Origin: Nostoc sp. WHI
Lineage (GTDB): Bacteria > Cyanobacteriota > Cyanobacteriia > Cyanobacteriales > Nostocaceae
Direction of reading: 5' to 3'
Assembly (NCBI RefSeq): GCF_015714725.1
Contig: NZ_WBKM01000089.1
Coordinates: 1 to 37,529 of the forward strand
DNA: 37,529 nucleotides
Positions 1 to 7,431 of this stretch are shown piece by piece. Both the position numbers and the translations under genes were made by a program. The notes beneath the pieces are model-generated. The model saw only the letters and a program-made list of their open reading frames with translations. It ran no database searches and was not told where the DNA came from. The stretch's first letter is position 1, and each line of letters opens with the position of its first letter.

Positions 1-130
1 CACAAGTCATCGAATTACCCGAAATCCTTGGAAAACCTCACCCTGTCCTGGCGGACATCCCTCTCCACAAGTCATCGAATTACCCGAAATCCTTGGAAAA
101 CCTCACCCTGTCCTGGCGGACATCCCTCTC
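1..130. repeat. Perfect 65-bp direct tandem duplication
   Basis: Bases 1-65 and 66-130 are identical, each unit starting CACAAGTCATCG and ending CATCCCTCTC. No reading frame is associated. The second unit is also the left half of the hairpin element described at 66-195, so the first unit looks like a duplicated left arm. Further copies could lie to the left of the window edge. Confidence 0.9.
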
Positions 131-195
131 CTTACTAAGGAGAGGGACAGGTTTTGCGTAGCATAACCAGGGTGAGGTTTTAGGAAAGACTTGTG
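66..195. repeat. Long imperfect inverted repeat (MITE-like hairpin)
   Basis: Three nested complementary arm pairs are visible. CACAAGTC (66-73) pairs with GACTTGTG (188-195). AAAACCTCACCCTG (97-110) pairs with CAGGGTGAGGTTTT (168-181). CCCTCTCCTTA (124-134) pairs with TAAGGAGAGGG (136-146). The whole can fold into one long hairpin of about 130 bases with no coding capacity, as expected for a small non-autonomous repeat of the kind common between cyanobacterial genes. Whether it is mobile is not shown here. Confidence 0.7.
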
Positions 196-336
196 TGTAC
201 ACGGTAGGTTAAAAAGGGGGAACCGGAATCAAAGTCTCCCAATTTATCGGGAGATTTAGAGGGATCTAAAACTTTTGATACCGACAAGAGGACTTTTCAA
301 ACATCCTCTAAAGATGCAACTTGAATAGTGAATAGC

Positions 337-2004
337 TTAGAGCTTAATCTCCTCACTGAGAACTTGAATCTGAGTACCGGGATAGTAAAATTGCAGAATT
401 TTCGGACTCGACCAACCTAATTTAGCTAAATTTTGAGCGCCAGTTTGACTCAAGCCTACTCCATGTCCTAATCCACCACCAATAAAGGCGTATCCCCACA
501 GTTCTGATTTGCCTTTATTCAAAGGTTCTATGTAAAAAAGCGTGCTTGTAGGAGCGGCAAAGGCACTGCGAACTTCGTCTTTGTGAAGAATAAAGGTACT
601 GTTATCCGTTTTAACTGCAAGTTCGAGGATACGTCCACTTTGGCTTCGCTTAACTACTGCCATAGCCTGAATTGTTTTAAATTTGCCATGCGGACTACTT
701 TTCACCAGCAAAAACTTCTGCAAGTCCTTGGTAATATCCTTTAACGGGGTTTCCTTGTGCCAACGAAACATATCCCACTTGCTTTCATTAAATCCTTGTT
801 GCCTATTAATAAACTTTTGGAAGTTCTTTTCATCTGCTAAACTCTGCTTAGACAAGTTCCAAAAATTAGTCGCAGCATCCAGTACAGGGCGGAGATAAGG
901 ACGATCTTCACCATTCCAGACATCGCTGAAAGAGGCGGTAACGCCGCCAGTAGTAGAAGAATACAGGGCATCTACTAGCTGGTCTTTATAAGTTAGTACC
1001 CTGCCTCTAGTTGAAGCGATCGCTCGGTCTGTTTTGGCAGCTGCTCCATTCAGCCCATAATAAACTTGGCAGTGAGTGTCAGCACATAACTGATAGTTAT
1101 CTGCGGCAAACCTGCGTAAATTTCTCAAGGCATAAGTGCGGGCGAGAATTGCCTGGGCTTCTAGCGCTGCTGCTGGTGCATCCGTGCCTATTTCGTAAGG
1201 TACAACTCCACGCAAATAAGTTTCTAAGGGTACTTGATTAACTAGAGTGTATGTGCCATAGGCATTTGACTGCAAATTCAGTCGCCCTGCATAAAGACGA
1301 GCATTCTCTGATTTTTCGGTTTTATTCACCCGAATCAAGTTTTTATCAGTGCTGATTTCTAAACCATTCTGGCTGTAGCGCTTGCCATCCACCACCAAAC
1401 TCACGCGCGGCACTTGTTTTAAAATCTTAGTATCAAGATATACTTTTTCTTGAGTAGCAGCTTGGATGTTCTGCAATAACAAGCGTCGCAGTAAAGGAGT
1501 GCTGTAAACATCCCGTTTCGCCCAAACCTGCCAGCGTTCTGGCTGGGCTATTTCTACCTTCATTCCTTGAGAACGCCATTTGTTAGCGCTGTCTTCCGCA
1601 GTTTCAAAAGTACGGTATGTGCCTAAAACTATCACTTCTTCAACTGCTGCCTGGGGTAAAGCTTGCATGAGAGTTTCCAGCTTTACAGGATTTTTAGTAA
1701 CCAGGACTTGCTGCTTGTTGCCCGTTTTAAATTTTAGTTTTAAGCGATCGCCTTTTGTTGGTTCCAGTTGCAGCTTGGCTGTGGGTTGTTCGCCAAATCG
1801 CTGCACAATCCCAATTTTCAGTTCTACATCCCGGATGTCGCTCTTAGGCCCTGATGCAGCAGTCAGTCCCAAAAGGCAAAATGTTGTCAGTACAGTGTAG
1901 GAAAAACGCCAAAACGAAAATTTCATGGCTGCCTCATTCTGCCCCTTGATGCGGCGTTGGAGCTGATTTTCCAATTGCTTTTTAGTTCGGTGTTTTTGTC
2001 GCAT
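337..2004 (-). CDS. SpoIID/LytB domain protein (secreted or membrane-anchored)
   Basis: A 555-residue protein with a C-terminal SpoIID/LytB-type domain. Visible family signatures are PLETYLRGVVPYEIG (the conserved Glu region of the lytic-transglycosylase fold), the AQAILARTYAL block, a Cys-containing segment before VYYGL, and a terminal GGGLGHGVGLSQTGAQ block followed by YYPGT. In sporulating Firmicutes SpoIID is a peptidoglycan lytic transglycosylase; in cyanobacteria relatives probably act in cell-wall remodelling, but the role is unproven. A basic N-terminus followed by a hydrophobic stretch (about residues 28-50) suggests a signal peptide or anchor. GGAG lies eight bases before the first ATG; Met27, directly before the hydrophobic segment, is an alternative start. 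It is transcribed divergently from sulfiredoxin. Confidence 0.85.
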   Translation of the reverse strand: MRQKHRTKKQLENQLQRRIKGQNEAAMKFSFWRFSYTVLTTFCLLGLTAASGPKSDIRDVELKIGIVQRFGEQPTAKLQLEPTKGDRLKLKFKTGNKQQVLVTKNPVKLETLMQALPQAAVEEVIVLGTYRTFETAEDSANKWRSQGMKVEIAQPERWQVWAKRDVYSTPLLRRLLLQNIQAATQEKVYLDTKILKQVPRVSLVVDGKRYSQNGLEISTDKNLIRVNKTEKSENARLYAGRLNLQSNAYGTYTLVNQVPLETYLRGVVPYEIGTDAPAAALEAQAILARTYALRNLRRFAADNYQLCADTHCQVYYGLNGAAAKTDRAIASTRGRVLTYKDQLVDALYSSTTGGVTASFSDVWNGEDRPYLRPVLDAATNFWNLSKQSLADEKNFQKFINRQQGFNESKWDMFRWHKETPLKDITKDLQKFLLVKSSPHGKFKTIQAMAVVKRSQSGRILELAVKTDNSTFILHKDEVRSAFAAPTSTLFYIEPLNKGKSELWGYAFIGGGLGHGVGLSQTGAQNLAKLGWSSPKILQFYYPGTQIQVLSEEIKL

Positions 2005-2048
2005 GAATGCTCCAATGATACCATTACCAGTTTTGCTCCAAACATTAG

Positions 2049-2077
2049 TTGCAAAATGAAGTCATAATGACTATGAT
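2049..2077 (+). promoter_or_regulatory. Predicted promoter of sulfiredoxin with internal palindrome
   Basis: TTGCAA at 2049-2054 and TATGAT at 2072-2077 are separated by 17 bases, a good match to a sigma-70-type promoter, placing transcription start near 2084 and leaving a short leader before the ATG at 2120. A 6-1-6 palindrome (AGTCAT, A, ATGACT; 2060-2072) fills the spacer, which is where a repressor would block polymerase. The regulator cannot be named from sequence alone. Confidence 0.55.
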
Positions 2078-2119
2078 TTAGCTAGAGACACAAAACAGAA
2101 ATAGTTGGATAAACTTTTT

Positions 2120-2383
2120 ATGGTCAGAGTCCAATCGATTCCATTAAACCAAATTAAACGGCCGTTGCCCCGTGCAAACGATCCAAATAAAGTGCAAGCT
2201 TTAATGGAATCGATTGCGGAGATTGGGCAGCAAGAACCCATTGATGTCCTAGAAGTAGATGGACAATATTATGGCTTTTCTGGTTGCCATCGGTATGAAG
2301 CTTGCCAGCGTTTAGGCAAAGAAACCATTTTAGCCAGAGTCCGTAAAGCTAACCGCAGCGTTTTGAAGATGCACTTGGCATAG
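2120..2383 (+). CDS. srxA: Sulfiredoxin
   Basis: An 87-residue cytosolic protein matching sulfiredoxin, which uses ATP and a thiol donor to reduce the sulfinic form of the catalytic cysteine of typical 2-Cys peroxiredoxins. The signature FSGCHRYEA holds the catalytic Cys56 with its neighbouring His and Arg. The N-terminal IPLNQIKRPLPR strand and the later EPIDVLEV and GKETILARV segments also fit this ParB-like fold. An in-frame TTG lies 15 bases upstream, but ATG at 2120 gives the usual family N-terminus, so it is preferred. No strong ribosome binding site is visible. A promoter at 2049-2077 precedes it and dps follows, so the two form a peroxide-defence neighbourhood. Confidence 0.92.
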   Translation: MVRVQSIPLNQIKRPLPRANDPNKVQALMESIAEIGQQEPIDVLEVDGQYYGFSGCHRYEACQRLGKETILARVRKANRSVLKMHLA

Positions 2384-2421
2384 AGAGTGGCGAGCCGGGG
2401 GACAAGGAGAATAACCTACCT

Positions 2422-2456
2422 ATGCCCAATGCCCAATGCCCAATGCCCAATACTCA
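2422..2456. repeat. Heptanucleotide tandem repeat (ATGCCCA)
   Basis: Four exact ATGCCCA units (2422-2449) and one variant ATACTCA unit (2450-2456). This is a short tandemly repeated repetitive sequence of the heptameric class known from heterocyst-forming cyanobacteria. It sits between sulfiredoxin and dps, just before the dps ribosome binding site. Confidence 0.85.
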
Positions 2457-2485
2457 ATTACATATAACCTAATTAGGAGAAAATT

Positions 2486-2977
2486 ATGTCATCGCAAGCT
2501 ACAGTCAAAAATATAAATATCGGCATTGACGAGGCGAGTAGGGCTAAAATTGCCGAGGGTTTATCTCGCCTGTTGGCTGACACTTATACACTGTATCTGA
2601 AAACTCATAACTTCCACTGGAATGTGACCGGGCCGATGTTCCAAACATTGCATTTGATGTTTGAAACCCAGTATACAGAATTAGCCTTAGCAGTTGATTT
2701 AATTGCCGAAAGAATTAGAGCGCTTGGCTATCCTGCACCGGCAACATACAGCGAATATGCCAAACTAAGTTCGATTGCAGAAACTCCAGGAGTTCCTAAA
2801 GCTGTGGAAATGATCGGCTTGCTAGTCCAAGGGCAAGAAGCCGTAGTGCGAACCGCACGGTCTATTTTCCCCGTGGTGGACGAAGTTAACGACGAACCTA
2901 CTGCCGATTTATTGACTCAGCGGATGCAAGTACACGAAAAAACAGCTTGGATGTTGAGAAGTTTACTGGAAGAATAG
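2486..2977 (+). CDS. dps: Dps family ferritin-like protein
   Basis: A 163-residue protein of the Dps family, which forms dodecamers that oxidise ferrous iron with peroxide, store it as ferric mineral and protect DNA. The ferroxidase ligands are all recognisable: His44 (in HNFHWNVTG), His56, Asp71 and Glu75 (DLIAERI), with the 12-15-4 spacing of classical Dps. Length is normal for the family. AGGAGA at 2475-2480 gives a good ribosome binding site for the ATG. It follows sulfiredoxin by about 100 bases containing a heptamer repeat; co-transcription is possible but the repeat could also carry a separate start. The N-terminus is short and lacks a long lysine-rich DNA-binding tail, so direct DNA binding is uncertain. 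Confidence 0.93.
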   Translation: MSSQATVKNINIGIDEASRAKIAEGLSRLLADTYTLYLKTHNFHWNVTGPMFQTLHLMFETQYTELALAVDLIAERIRALGYPAPATYSEYAKLSSIAETPGVPKAVEMIGLLVQGQEAVVRTARSIFPVVDEVNDEPTADLLTQRMQVHEKTAWMLRSLLEE

Positions 2978-3031
2978 GAAATAGGGAATGGGGCATAGGG
3001 CATAGGGAATAGAGAAAAAACTTAATCGTCA

Positions 3032-3108
3032 ATGCCCAATGCCCAATGCCCAATACCCAATACCCAATACCCAATGCCCAATGCCCAATACTCAATGCCC
3101 AATGCCCA
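3032..3108. repeat. Heptanucleotide tandem repeat array of 11 units
   Basis: Eleven consecutive seven-base units, mostly ATGCCCA with ATACCCA and one ATACTCA variant, run from 3032 to 3108. The array is in the same orientation and of the same family as the one at 2422-2456. It overlaps the 5' end of the next reading frame and would be translated as a seven-residue periodic peptide ([21 protein letters not shown]). Confidence 0.92.
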
Positions 3109-3748
3109 AAAATTGCAAGATTTAATGCAACAGGTGGGTATTTCTAGTTTTAAAGCTCTGAGTCGCGCTGCTGGCGTCTCAGAGCGCCAAATTTTGCGGT
3201 TACGGCGATCGCAGCTAGAGCAGATGCGGGTAGATGTGCTGCTCAAGCTGTCGCTAGTGCTACAGATGCCCTTGAGTGAATTAATCACAACTTTTTCAAC
3301 GATAGAGTTGATCCAAGAAAAAGCAGCGCCTACTCAGGAATTATTACAAGAAATAGCAGATTTAAGAAAAGAATATCAGCGATCGCAACTTCAATTAGAA
3401 CAGCAGCGAGAGATATTACTACAAGAACTCCAGCAGTCAACTTTACAACTGCTGGAGTCTTTGTTGTTGCAATGGCCAACAGCAGCACAGAAAGCGCAGG
3501 AAAATCCCCAGCTAGCAGCAGTCAAAATAGTGCCGTTGGTGCAGAAACCCCTAGAAAAACTTTTACAGGCGTGGGGAGTGGAAGCGATCGCACCCGTGGG
3601 AGCCGAAATATCCTATGATCCCCAGTTGCACCAATTGATAGAGGGAAATGCCCAACCCGGTGAAACAGTCAAAGTGCGCTATACTGGCTACCTTCAAGGC
3701 GACAAACTGCTTTATCGAGCTAAAGTAAGTCTTGTTAAAGAGAGTTAG
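3095..3748 (+). CDS. Helix-turn-helix protein with GrpE-like C-terminal domain
   Basis: About 217 residues from the ATG at 3095. The N-terminal part ([23 protein letters not shown]) reads as an XRE-like helix-turn-helix. A Gln/Leu/Glu-rich segment predicted to form a long coiled coil follows. The last 50 residues ([14 protein letters not shown], then [22 protein letters not shown]) match the C-terminal beta domain of GrpE, the nucleotide exchange factor of DnaK, but lack several canonical GrpE residues. It may be a DnaK cofactor variant or a regulator using a GrpE-like fold. The frame is open upstream to 3032 through the heptamer array, giving possible starts at 3032, 3074 and 3095. The residues specified by the array are unlikely to be ancestral, so the latest start is preferred. 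No clear ribosome binding site decides this. Confidence 0.7.
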   Translation: MPNAQKLQDLMQQVGISSFKALSRAAGVSERQILRLRRSQLEQMRVDVLLKLSLVLQMPLSELITTFSTIELIQEKAAPTQELLQEIADLRKEYQRSQLQLEQQREILLQELQQSTLQLLESLLLQWPTAAQKAQENPQLAAVKIVPLVQKPLEKLLQAWGVEAIAPVGAEISYDPQLHQLIEGNAQPGETVKVRYTGYLQGDKLLYRAKVSLVKES

Positions 3749-3935
3749 GACGCAAATTTTCGCCTTCCTCAAACGCCCCCAAAGCTTTTAGTGTTAGCAC
3801 CTTTGCATCAGTCAAACCTGTCGCCACAGTTGGGAGCCAACGTCTTTGATGTGACCGGGATCGTATTTGACCTCTTGCGGCATTTCTAAGTAAGTTTCCC
3901 CTTCCAAGCGTAGCGAAATACAATCTCTTGCGTTC
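3749..3935 (-). pseudogene. Possible frameshifted gene remnant, unidentified
   Basis: On the minus strand a stretch with protein-like composition reads RLEGETYLEMPQEV, then DPGHIKDVGSQLWRQ, to about 3821. It continues after a one-base frame change as ATGLTDAKVLTLKALGAFEEG to the end of the region. Neither frame alone has a convincing start and full length, so it looks like the decayed end of a gene. I do not recognise the family. Chance is a real alternative. Confidence 0.25.
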
Positions 3936-3942
3936 TTTTTAA

Positions 3943-4182
3943 GCGTCCCCAAATAAAGTAATTATTCTCATTGCCGACAATGGCCCGGGAATGTCAAAGG
4001 AAGTGAAACAGCGATTATTTGACCTTTTCTTTAGTACCAAACCCATTGGCAAAGGCACGGACATGGGGTTGTCTATTTGTTACCAGATTATATCGCAAAA
4101 GCACTGTGGTACTTTGGAATGTCTTTCACAACCAGGAGGTGGGGCTGAGTTTGTGATTACTATTCCCCTTAGCCAAGAATAA
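3943..4182 (+). pseudogene. Remnant of a sensor histidine kinase (C-terminal ATPase part)
   Basis: The frame is open from 3943 and reads VIILIADNGPGM, then LFDLFFSTKPIGKGTDMGLSICYQII, ending GGGAEFVITIPL. These are the N/G1 box (DNGPG), F box and G2 box of a HATPase_c kinase domain, followed by the normal C-terminus. Everything upstream (sensor region, dimerisation helix with the phospho-accepting His, N box) is missing, and the G2 box has DM where GL is usual. An ATG at 3991 could start a 63-residue product, but that would begin inside the ATP-binding fold. A truncated pseudogene is the best reading. Confidence 0.7.
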
Positions 4183-4726
4183 CTTACTACCTTGATGTTT
4201 CAAAACTGTTGAATCTGTAGATTTGAGCTTGGTGCTGCTGAAACCAAATTTTTTAGGTAAAGTTTCTAAATCCAGATGGGAATTATTGCAATTATGTAAG
4301 TAATCGGACATAAATAAATGTAGATGCTGACTACCATCACAAGTAATCAATCGTATTCATTAGTGATTATGATGGGAAACTCCTGATATTTGAGGAATTT
4401 TCGTAATATTGTGACTGTTCGCGTAGCTTATGGCAGAAAAGCCTACGCCTCTTTAGAAATGCTTGACATTAAAACGTTCCACCCTACAATGACGACTATT
4501 TTGATACTTTACTGAGCAAATTTAAATTTTGTAAAAATATTTGGTCATTAATCTCAAAAGGATTAAATTCGCCTTGTAGATTAATATTGAACTACAAAAT
4601 TAAAATGGATATCAACTATTTATATCTTGGACAATTACTAATAAATAAGCAATACTTAGAACAATAAAACTTAGTTTTTATGGATTACTTGTAAATAATT
4701 ACTCAACAGTGAATTCTAATTTTATC
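4183..4726. other. AT-rich intergenic region, no gene recognised
   Basis: About 540 AT-rich bases between the kinase remnant and the STAS gene promoter. The only structure noted is an imperfect inverted repeat near 4424-4452 (GCGTAG on one side, CTACGC on the other), a motif typical of small cyanobacterial dispersed repeats. No open frame with coding character, RNA gene or clear promoter was found apart from the one starting at 4727. Confidence 0.5.
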
Positions 4727-4755
4727 TTGTAAGCATTTTTTAAATGCTATATAAT
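4727..4755 (+). promoter_or_regulatory. Predicted promoter of the STAS gene
   Basis: TTGTAA (4727-4732) and a perfect TATAAT (4750-4755) are separated by 17 bases. Transcription would begin near 4762, downstream of the in-frame ATG at 4744. That ATG therefore could not be used, which supports the start at 4801. A small inverted repeat (GCATTT, AAATGC) lies in the spacer. Confidence 0.6.
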
Positions 4756-4800
4756 AGCAAAATCAGAACCTCATTTACACAAATCAAGCGTGACATAATT

Positions 4801-5142
4801 ATGAGAGAAGAAATAAAAGTTATTAAGCTCAGTGGTAATTTGAACGCCACAACCTCACAAGAGTTTCGGCAAAATATTACTGAAATTGTAGAAGTTGGTG
4901 CGAGAATTGTGTTAGTTGATTTTCAAGATGTAACGTTTATGGATAGTTCTGGTTTGGGAGCTTTAGTGTTAGCTTTCAAAACATTGCGGGCAGCAGATGC
5001 TCAACTTGTTCTATGTTCGATTAATGAGCAAGTCAGGATATTATTTGAACTGACTAATATGGATAGGGTATTTGAAATATTTCCGAACCAAGAAGAGTTT
5101 CATCAGAATTTTAGTTTCCAAGATTTAATTCATCAAACTTAA
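4801..5142 (+). CDS. STAS domain anti-sigma factor antagonist
   Basis: A 113-residue single STAS-domain protein like SpoIIAA/RsbV. In partner-switching systems the unphosphorylated form binds and sequesters an anti-sigma kinase; phosphorylation of a serine in the conserved loop switches it off. That loop is visible as FMDSSGLGALV, with serines 49 and 50. The frame extends 19 codons upstream to 4744, but the promoter at 4727-4755 would start transcription after that codon and 113 residues is the normal family length. The 3' end overlaps by 32 bases the convergent gene for a receiver-PP2C phosphatase, a plausible enzyme for dephosphorylating this protein. No anti-sigma kinase is present in the window. 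Confidence 0.88.
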   Translation: MREEIKVIKLSGNLNATTSQEFRQNITEIVEVGARIVLVDFQDVTFMDSSGLGALVLAFKTLRAADAQLVLCSINEQVRILFELTNMDRVFEIFPNQEEFHQNFSFQDLIHQT

Positions 5143-6265
5143 TTTGCAAGATAGATAAATCATCATCAAAAGCGTCTTTGGAGTTCAGAGCGATTAAATA
5201 ACTTAGTACCTGATCAAGTTGGCAATCAAGGGGATGTTGTAAGCTAACCAGTAACTGAATAAAAGCATCTAAACTCCAAAGCGTGCCATCTGATTTAGTG
5301 ATTTCATAAGCGCCGTCACTAAAAATGTAAAGGGTACTGAATTTTTCAATATTGCAAAACCCATCAACATATTTTGCCTCTGGAAACATCCCTACTGGCA
5401 TACCAGGGGTTTTCAAGAGTTTAACTTCAGACTTCCTTGGAGATATGCCGGTTACTAAAACTGCTGGGGGATGACCTGCACTAGCATAAATTAACTGGCG
5501 GTTGATTCGGTTGTAAACTCCGTACCAAATCGTAAAGTATTTATCATTTTGATAATTCATCTGAAAGGTATCATTCAAAGCCTTCAATACATCACTAGGT
5601 TGATAATAATTCAGACTTTTGAGCGCACGGGAACGCAGCAGATTCAGCACTGAAACAGAGGGAAGAGTAGCTTTTAGTCCATGTCCGGCAGTATCAAGCA
5701 AGTAAATTGCCAAATAATCGGAATCGAGCCAGTAGTAATCGAAACAGTCACCGCCGAGTTGCCGTGAGGGAATGAATCGGAAATTTATATTAAAGGGTTC
5801 GGTCATGGGAAAAGGCAGAAGCGATCGCACATATTCTGCGGCTTCTGACATTTCTGCTTCTAAAAGCAACTTTTGGGTTTGCAAATCTTGACTCAACTGA
5901 TGCTGGCGTAATCCTGCTCTTACTCGTGCTTGCAATTCATTATGCTCGATAGGTTTGGAGATAAAATCATCAGCACCAGCATCTAGCCCCTTTACACAAT
6001 CGGCAACGGAATCTAAGGATGTTAATAAAATAAAGAATGTGGTGGAAAATTTGGGATTTGTCTTAATCCGGTGGCAAACTTCCAGTCCAGTCAATCCCGG
6101 CATGATCCAATCACAAATAATTAGTGCTGGACAGTAAACCAGCGCTTTTTCTATTCCTTCCTCGCCGCTACTGGCAACAATTACCTCGTAACCCTGTTTT
6201 TCCAACATCCTTTTCAAGAGTGTTTTTATTGAATAGTCGTCATCAATTATTAGTATTTGAAACAT
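5111..6265 (-). CDS. Response regulator with PP2C/SpoIIE-type phosphatase domain (RsbU-like)
   Basis: A 384-residue fusion. Residues 1-120 are a receiver domain with acidic pocket DDD (8-10), phospho-acceptor Asp52 in LIICDWIMPG, and Lys104 in ISKPIE. A short coiled linker leads to a SpoIIE/PP2C phosphatase domain with metal-binding motifs LGGDCFDYYW and LLDTAGHG, and later ASAGHPPAVL and FSDGAYE. Such proteins remove phosphate from STAS anti-sigma antagonists under two-component control. The gene converges on the STAS gene at 4801-5142 and overlaps its end, so the two are probably functionally linked, although they cannot share a transcript. No cognate histidine kinase gene is intact nearby; a broken kinase tail lies at 3943-4182. 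Confidence 0.9.
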   Translation of the reverse strand: MFQILIIDDDYSIKTLLKRMLEKQGYEVIVASSGEEGIEKALVYCPALIICDWIMPGLTGLEVCHRIKTNPKFSTTFFILLTSLDSVADCVKGLDAGADDFISKPIEHNELQARVRAGLRQHQLSQDLQTQKLLLEAEMSEAAEYVRSLLPFPMTEPFNINFRFIPSRQLGGDCFDYYWLDSDYLAIYLLDTAGHGLKATLPSVSVLNLLRSRALKSLNYYQPSDVLKALNDTFQMNYQNDKYFTIWYGVYNRINRQLIYASAGHPPAVLVTGISPRKSEVKLLKTPGMPVGMFPEAKYVDGFCNIEKFSTLYIFSDGAYEITKSDGTLWSLDAFIQLLVSLQHPLDCQLDQVLSYLIALNSKDAFDDDLSILQIKFDELNLGN

Positions 6266-6335
6266 ATAAAATTGCAGGAACCACTAATTAATAATTTGCT
6301 GCAAAATAGAAAATAAAAATACAGTATGGGTTAAG

Positions 6336-6370
6336 GAGTTAGTAGTATGTCTGTATGATACTACTAACTC
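6336..6370. terminator. 13-bp perfect stem-loop between convergent/tandem minus genes
   Basis: GAGTTAGTAGTAT (6336-6348) and ATACTACTAACTC (6358-6370) form a 13-bp perfect stem with a nine-base loop. It lies 48 bases beyond the stop of the DUF1350 gene, so it could end that minus-strand transcript. A T-rich run follows on the plus strand rather than the minus strand, so intrinsic termination of the minus transcript is not certain. Confidence 0.45.
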
Positions 6371-6418
6371 ACTTCTCTTTTTGTGTGGAATTTATGACTT
6401 TTTAACAGTCATAAAACA

Positions 6419-7186
6419 TTATGGCGCTGCCAAAGGATTCAACCATAGGAGGATAGTGCTTTTTAGCTGGTTCAAGTCGCGGTATGCTTCTTGCTTAAAC
6501 CATTGCCCTAAGGCATCAAAAGGAGTGAAAGATGTTCCAGTTTGCCATTTGATGTCTTGACCTAGAGGTGTTGTGTGATTTCCTGGTAAAGTTTGTGCTG
6601 TCACCATGTCACCAAAACGTTCTTGCAAGATTTTGGTTAAAGCTGCCGATTGATCAATGGTGTCATTACTAAATTTTATTAATAAATTGCGCCGGATATT
6701 GTAACGCTCTTGGACAAGCTTGTTAGTTTCCAACGGTGAGGGGGTAAACTCGATTTTCAAAGTAGAATTAAACTGTTCTACGAGGGGGATAGCTTCTTTA
6801 GCAGCGTAGTTGTTGAATGAGATTAAAATATTGCCTGCGCGTTCTACTTTAAAGAAGCTAGCAATTAGGAGGTGAAGCTTACAGCCCATACTGTGTCCAA
6901 TACCGTAGATGGGGAAGTAAAGCTTGCGTAATGCCCCAGAGTCCTGTAAGCGTTCGAGGGTGCGGTCAAAGTTTAACAGCACGGATTTTGCGATCGCAGT
7001 ATGATCGAGTGTATTGACGAAAGGCGTAGCAATTACAACATATCCTTGACTTGCCAGTTGTTCGAGTAACCAGCGATAAGTAATGTGCGGTGCAGTGGCG
7101 ACAAATGCACCTCCTAAAAAATGAACGATACCTATGGGATTTCGGGGAATGATTACCCAGTTGCCTCTAACTTCTTTCCAGTCCAT
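6419..7186 (-). CDS. DUF1350 family protein (alpha/beta-hydrolase-like)
   Basis: A 255-residue protein of the DUF1350 family found in cyanobacteria and plastid-bearing eukaryotes. The N-terminus WVIIPRNPIGIVHFLGGAFVATAPHITYRWLLEQLA is characteristic. GIGHSMG (Ser99 in the G-x-S-x-G elbow) indicates an alpha/beta-hydrolase fold, and GNHTTPLG near the C-terminus could carry the His. The substrate is unknown. The protein appears cytosolic: no signal peptide or membrane helix is seen. It is separated from neighbours by stem-loops and repeats, so it is probably monocistronic. Confidence 0.85.
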   Translation of the reverse strand: MDWKEVRGNWVIIPRNPIGIVHFLGGAFVATAPHITYRWLLEQLASQGYVVIATPFVNTLDHTAIAKSVLLNFDRTLERLQDSGALRKLYFPIYGIGHSMGCKLHLLIASFFKVERAGNILISFNNYAAKEAIPLVEQFNSTLKIEFTPSPLETNKLVQERYNIRRNLLIKFSNDTIDQSAALTKILQERFGDMVTAQTLPGNHTTPLGQDIKWQTGTSFTPFDALGQWFKQEAYRDLNQLKSTILLWLNPLAAP

Positions 7187-7275
7187 ACCGATGAGCGATC
7201 GCTTTAGGAATATTCTTTATGTTAGACCGGGGATCGCAACCGTGGGAATGATTATGGAAAAAGCCATTGAGAATA

Positions 7276-7431
7276 TCAAAGACTAGCTTGGAAGTTAACC
7301 CATTTAGCAGCTTCTAGGGGCTGATCGGGAGCATCTAGGCTTTCTCCAACTCTTACTGAGTGCTGAATAAATTCAGGAGTCCTTTCTAAATCCCCATTAC
7401 GAATTACATTAACCCTGACTCTGTAATCTAT
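7276..7431 (-). pseudogene. Short open frame without start, possible gene remnant
   Basis: About 51 codons open on the minus strand with protein-like composition (VRVNVIRNGDLERTPEF, then HSVRVGESLDAPDQPLEAA, ending WVNFQASL before TGA at 7276-7278). There is no ATG, GTG or TTG start, the frame is closed by TGA just upstream, and it overlaps the end of the next gene in another frame. It may be the decayed 3' end of a gene or a frameshifted tail. I do not recognise the family. Confidence 0.3.

Noticed and set aside
1..130. CRISPR array
   Set aside because: Two directly adjacent 65-base copies have no spacers, and no cas genes are present.
3032..3108. CRISPR-like or minisatellite function of the heptamer arrays
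   Set aside because: Seven-base units without spacers are the known cyanobacterial heptamer repeat class.
4744..4800. STAS protein starting at ATG 4744
   Set aside because: The predicted promoter places the transcription start downstream of that codon, and 113 residues is the family length.
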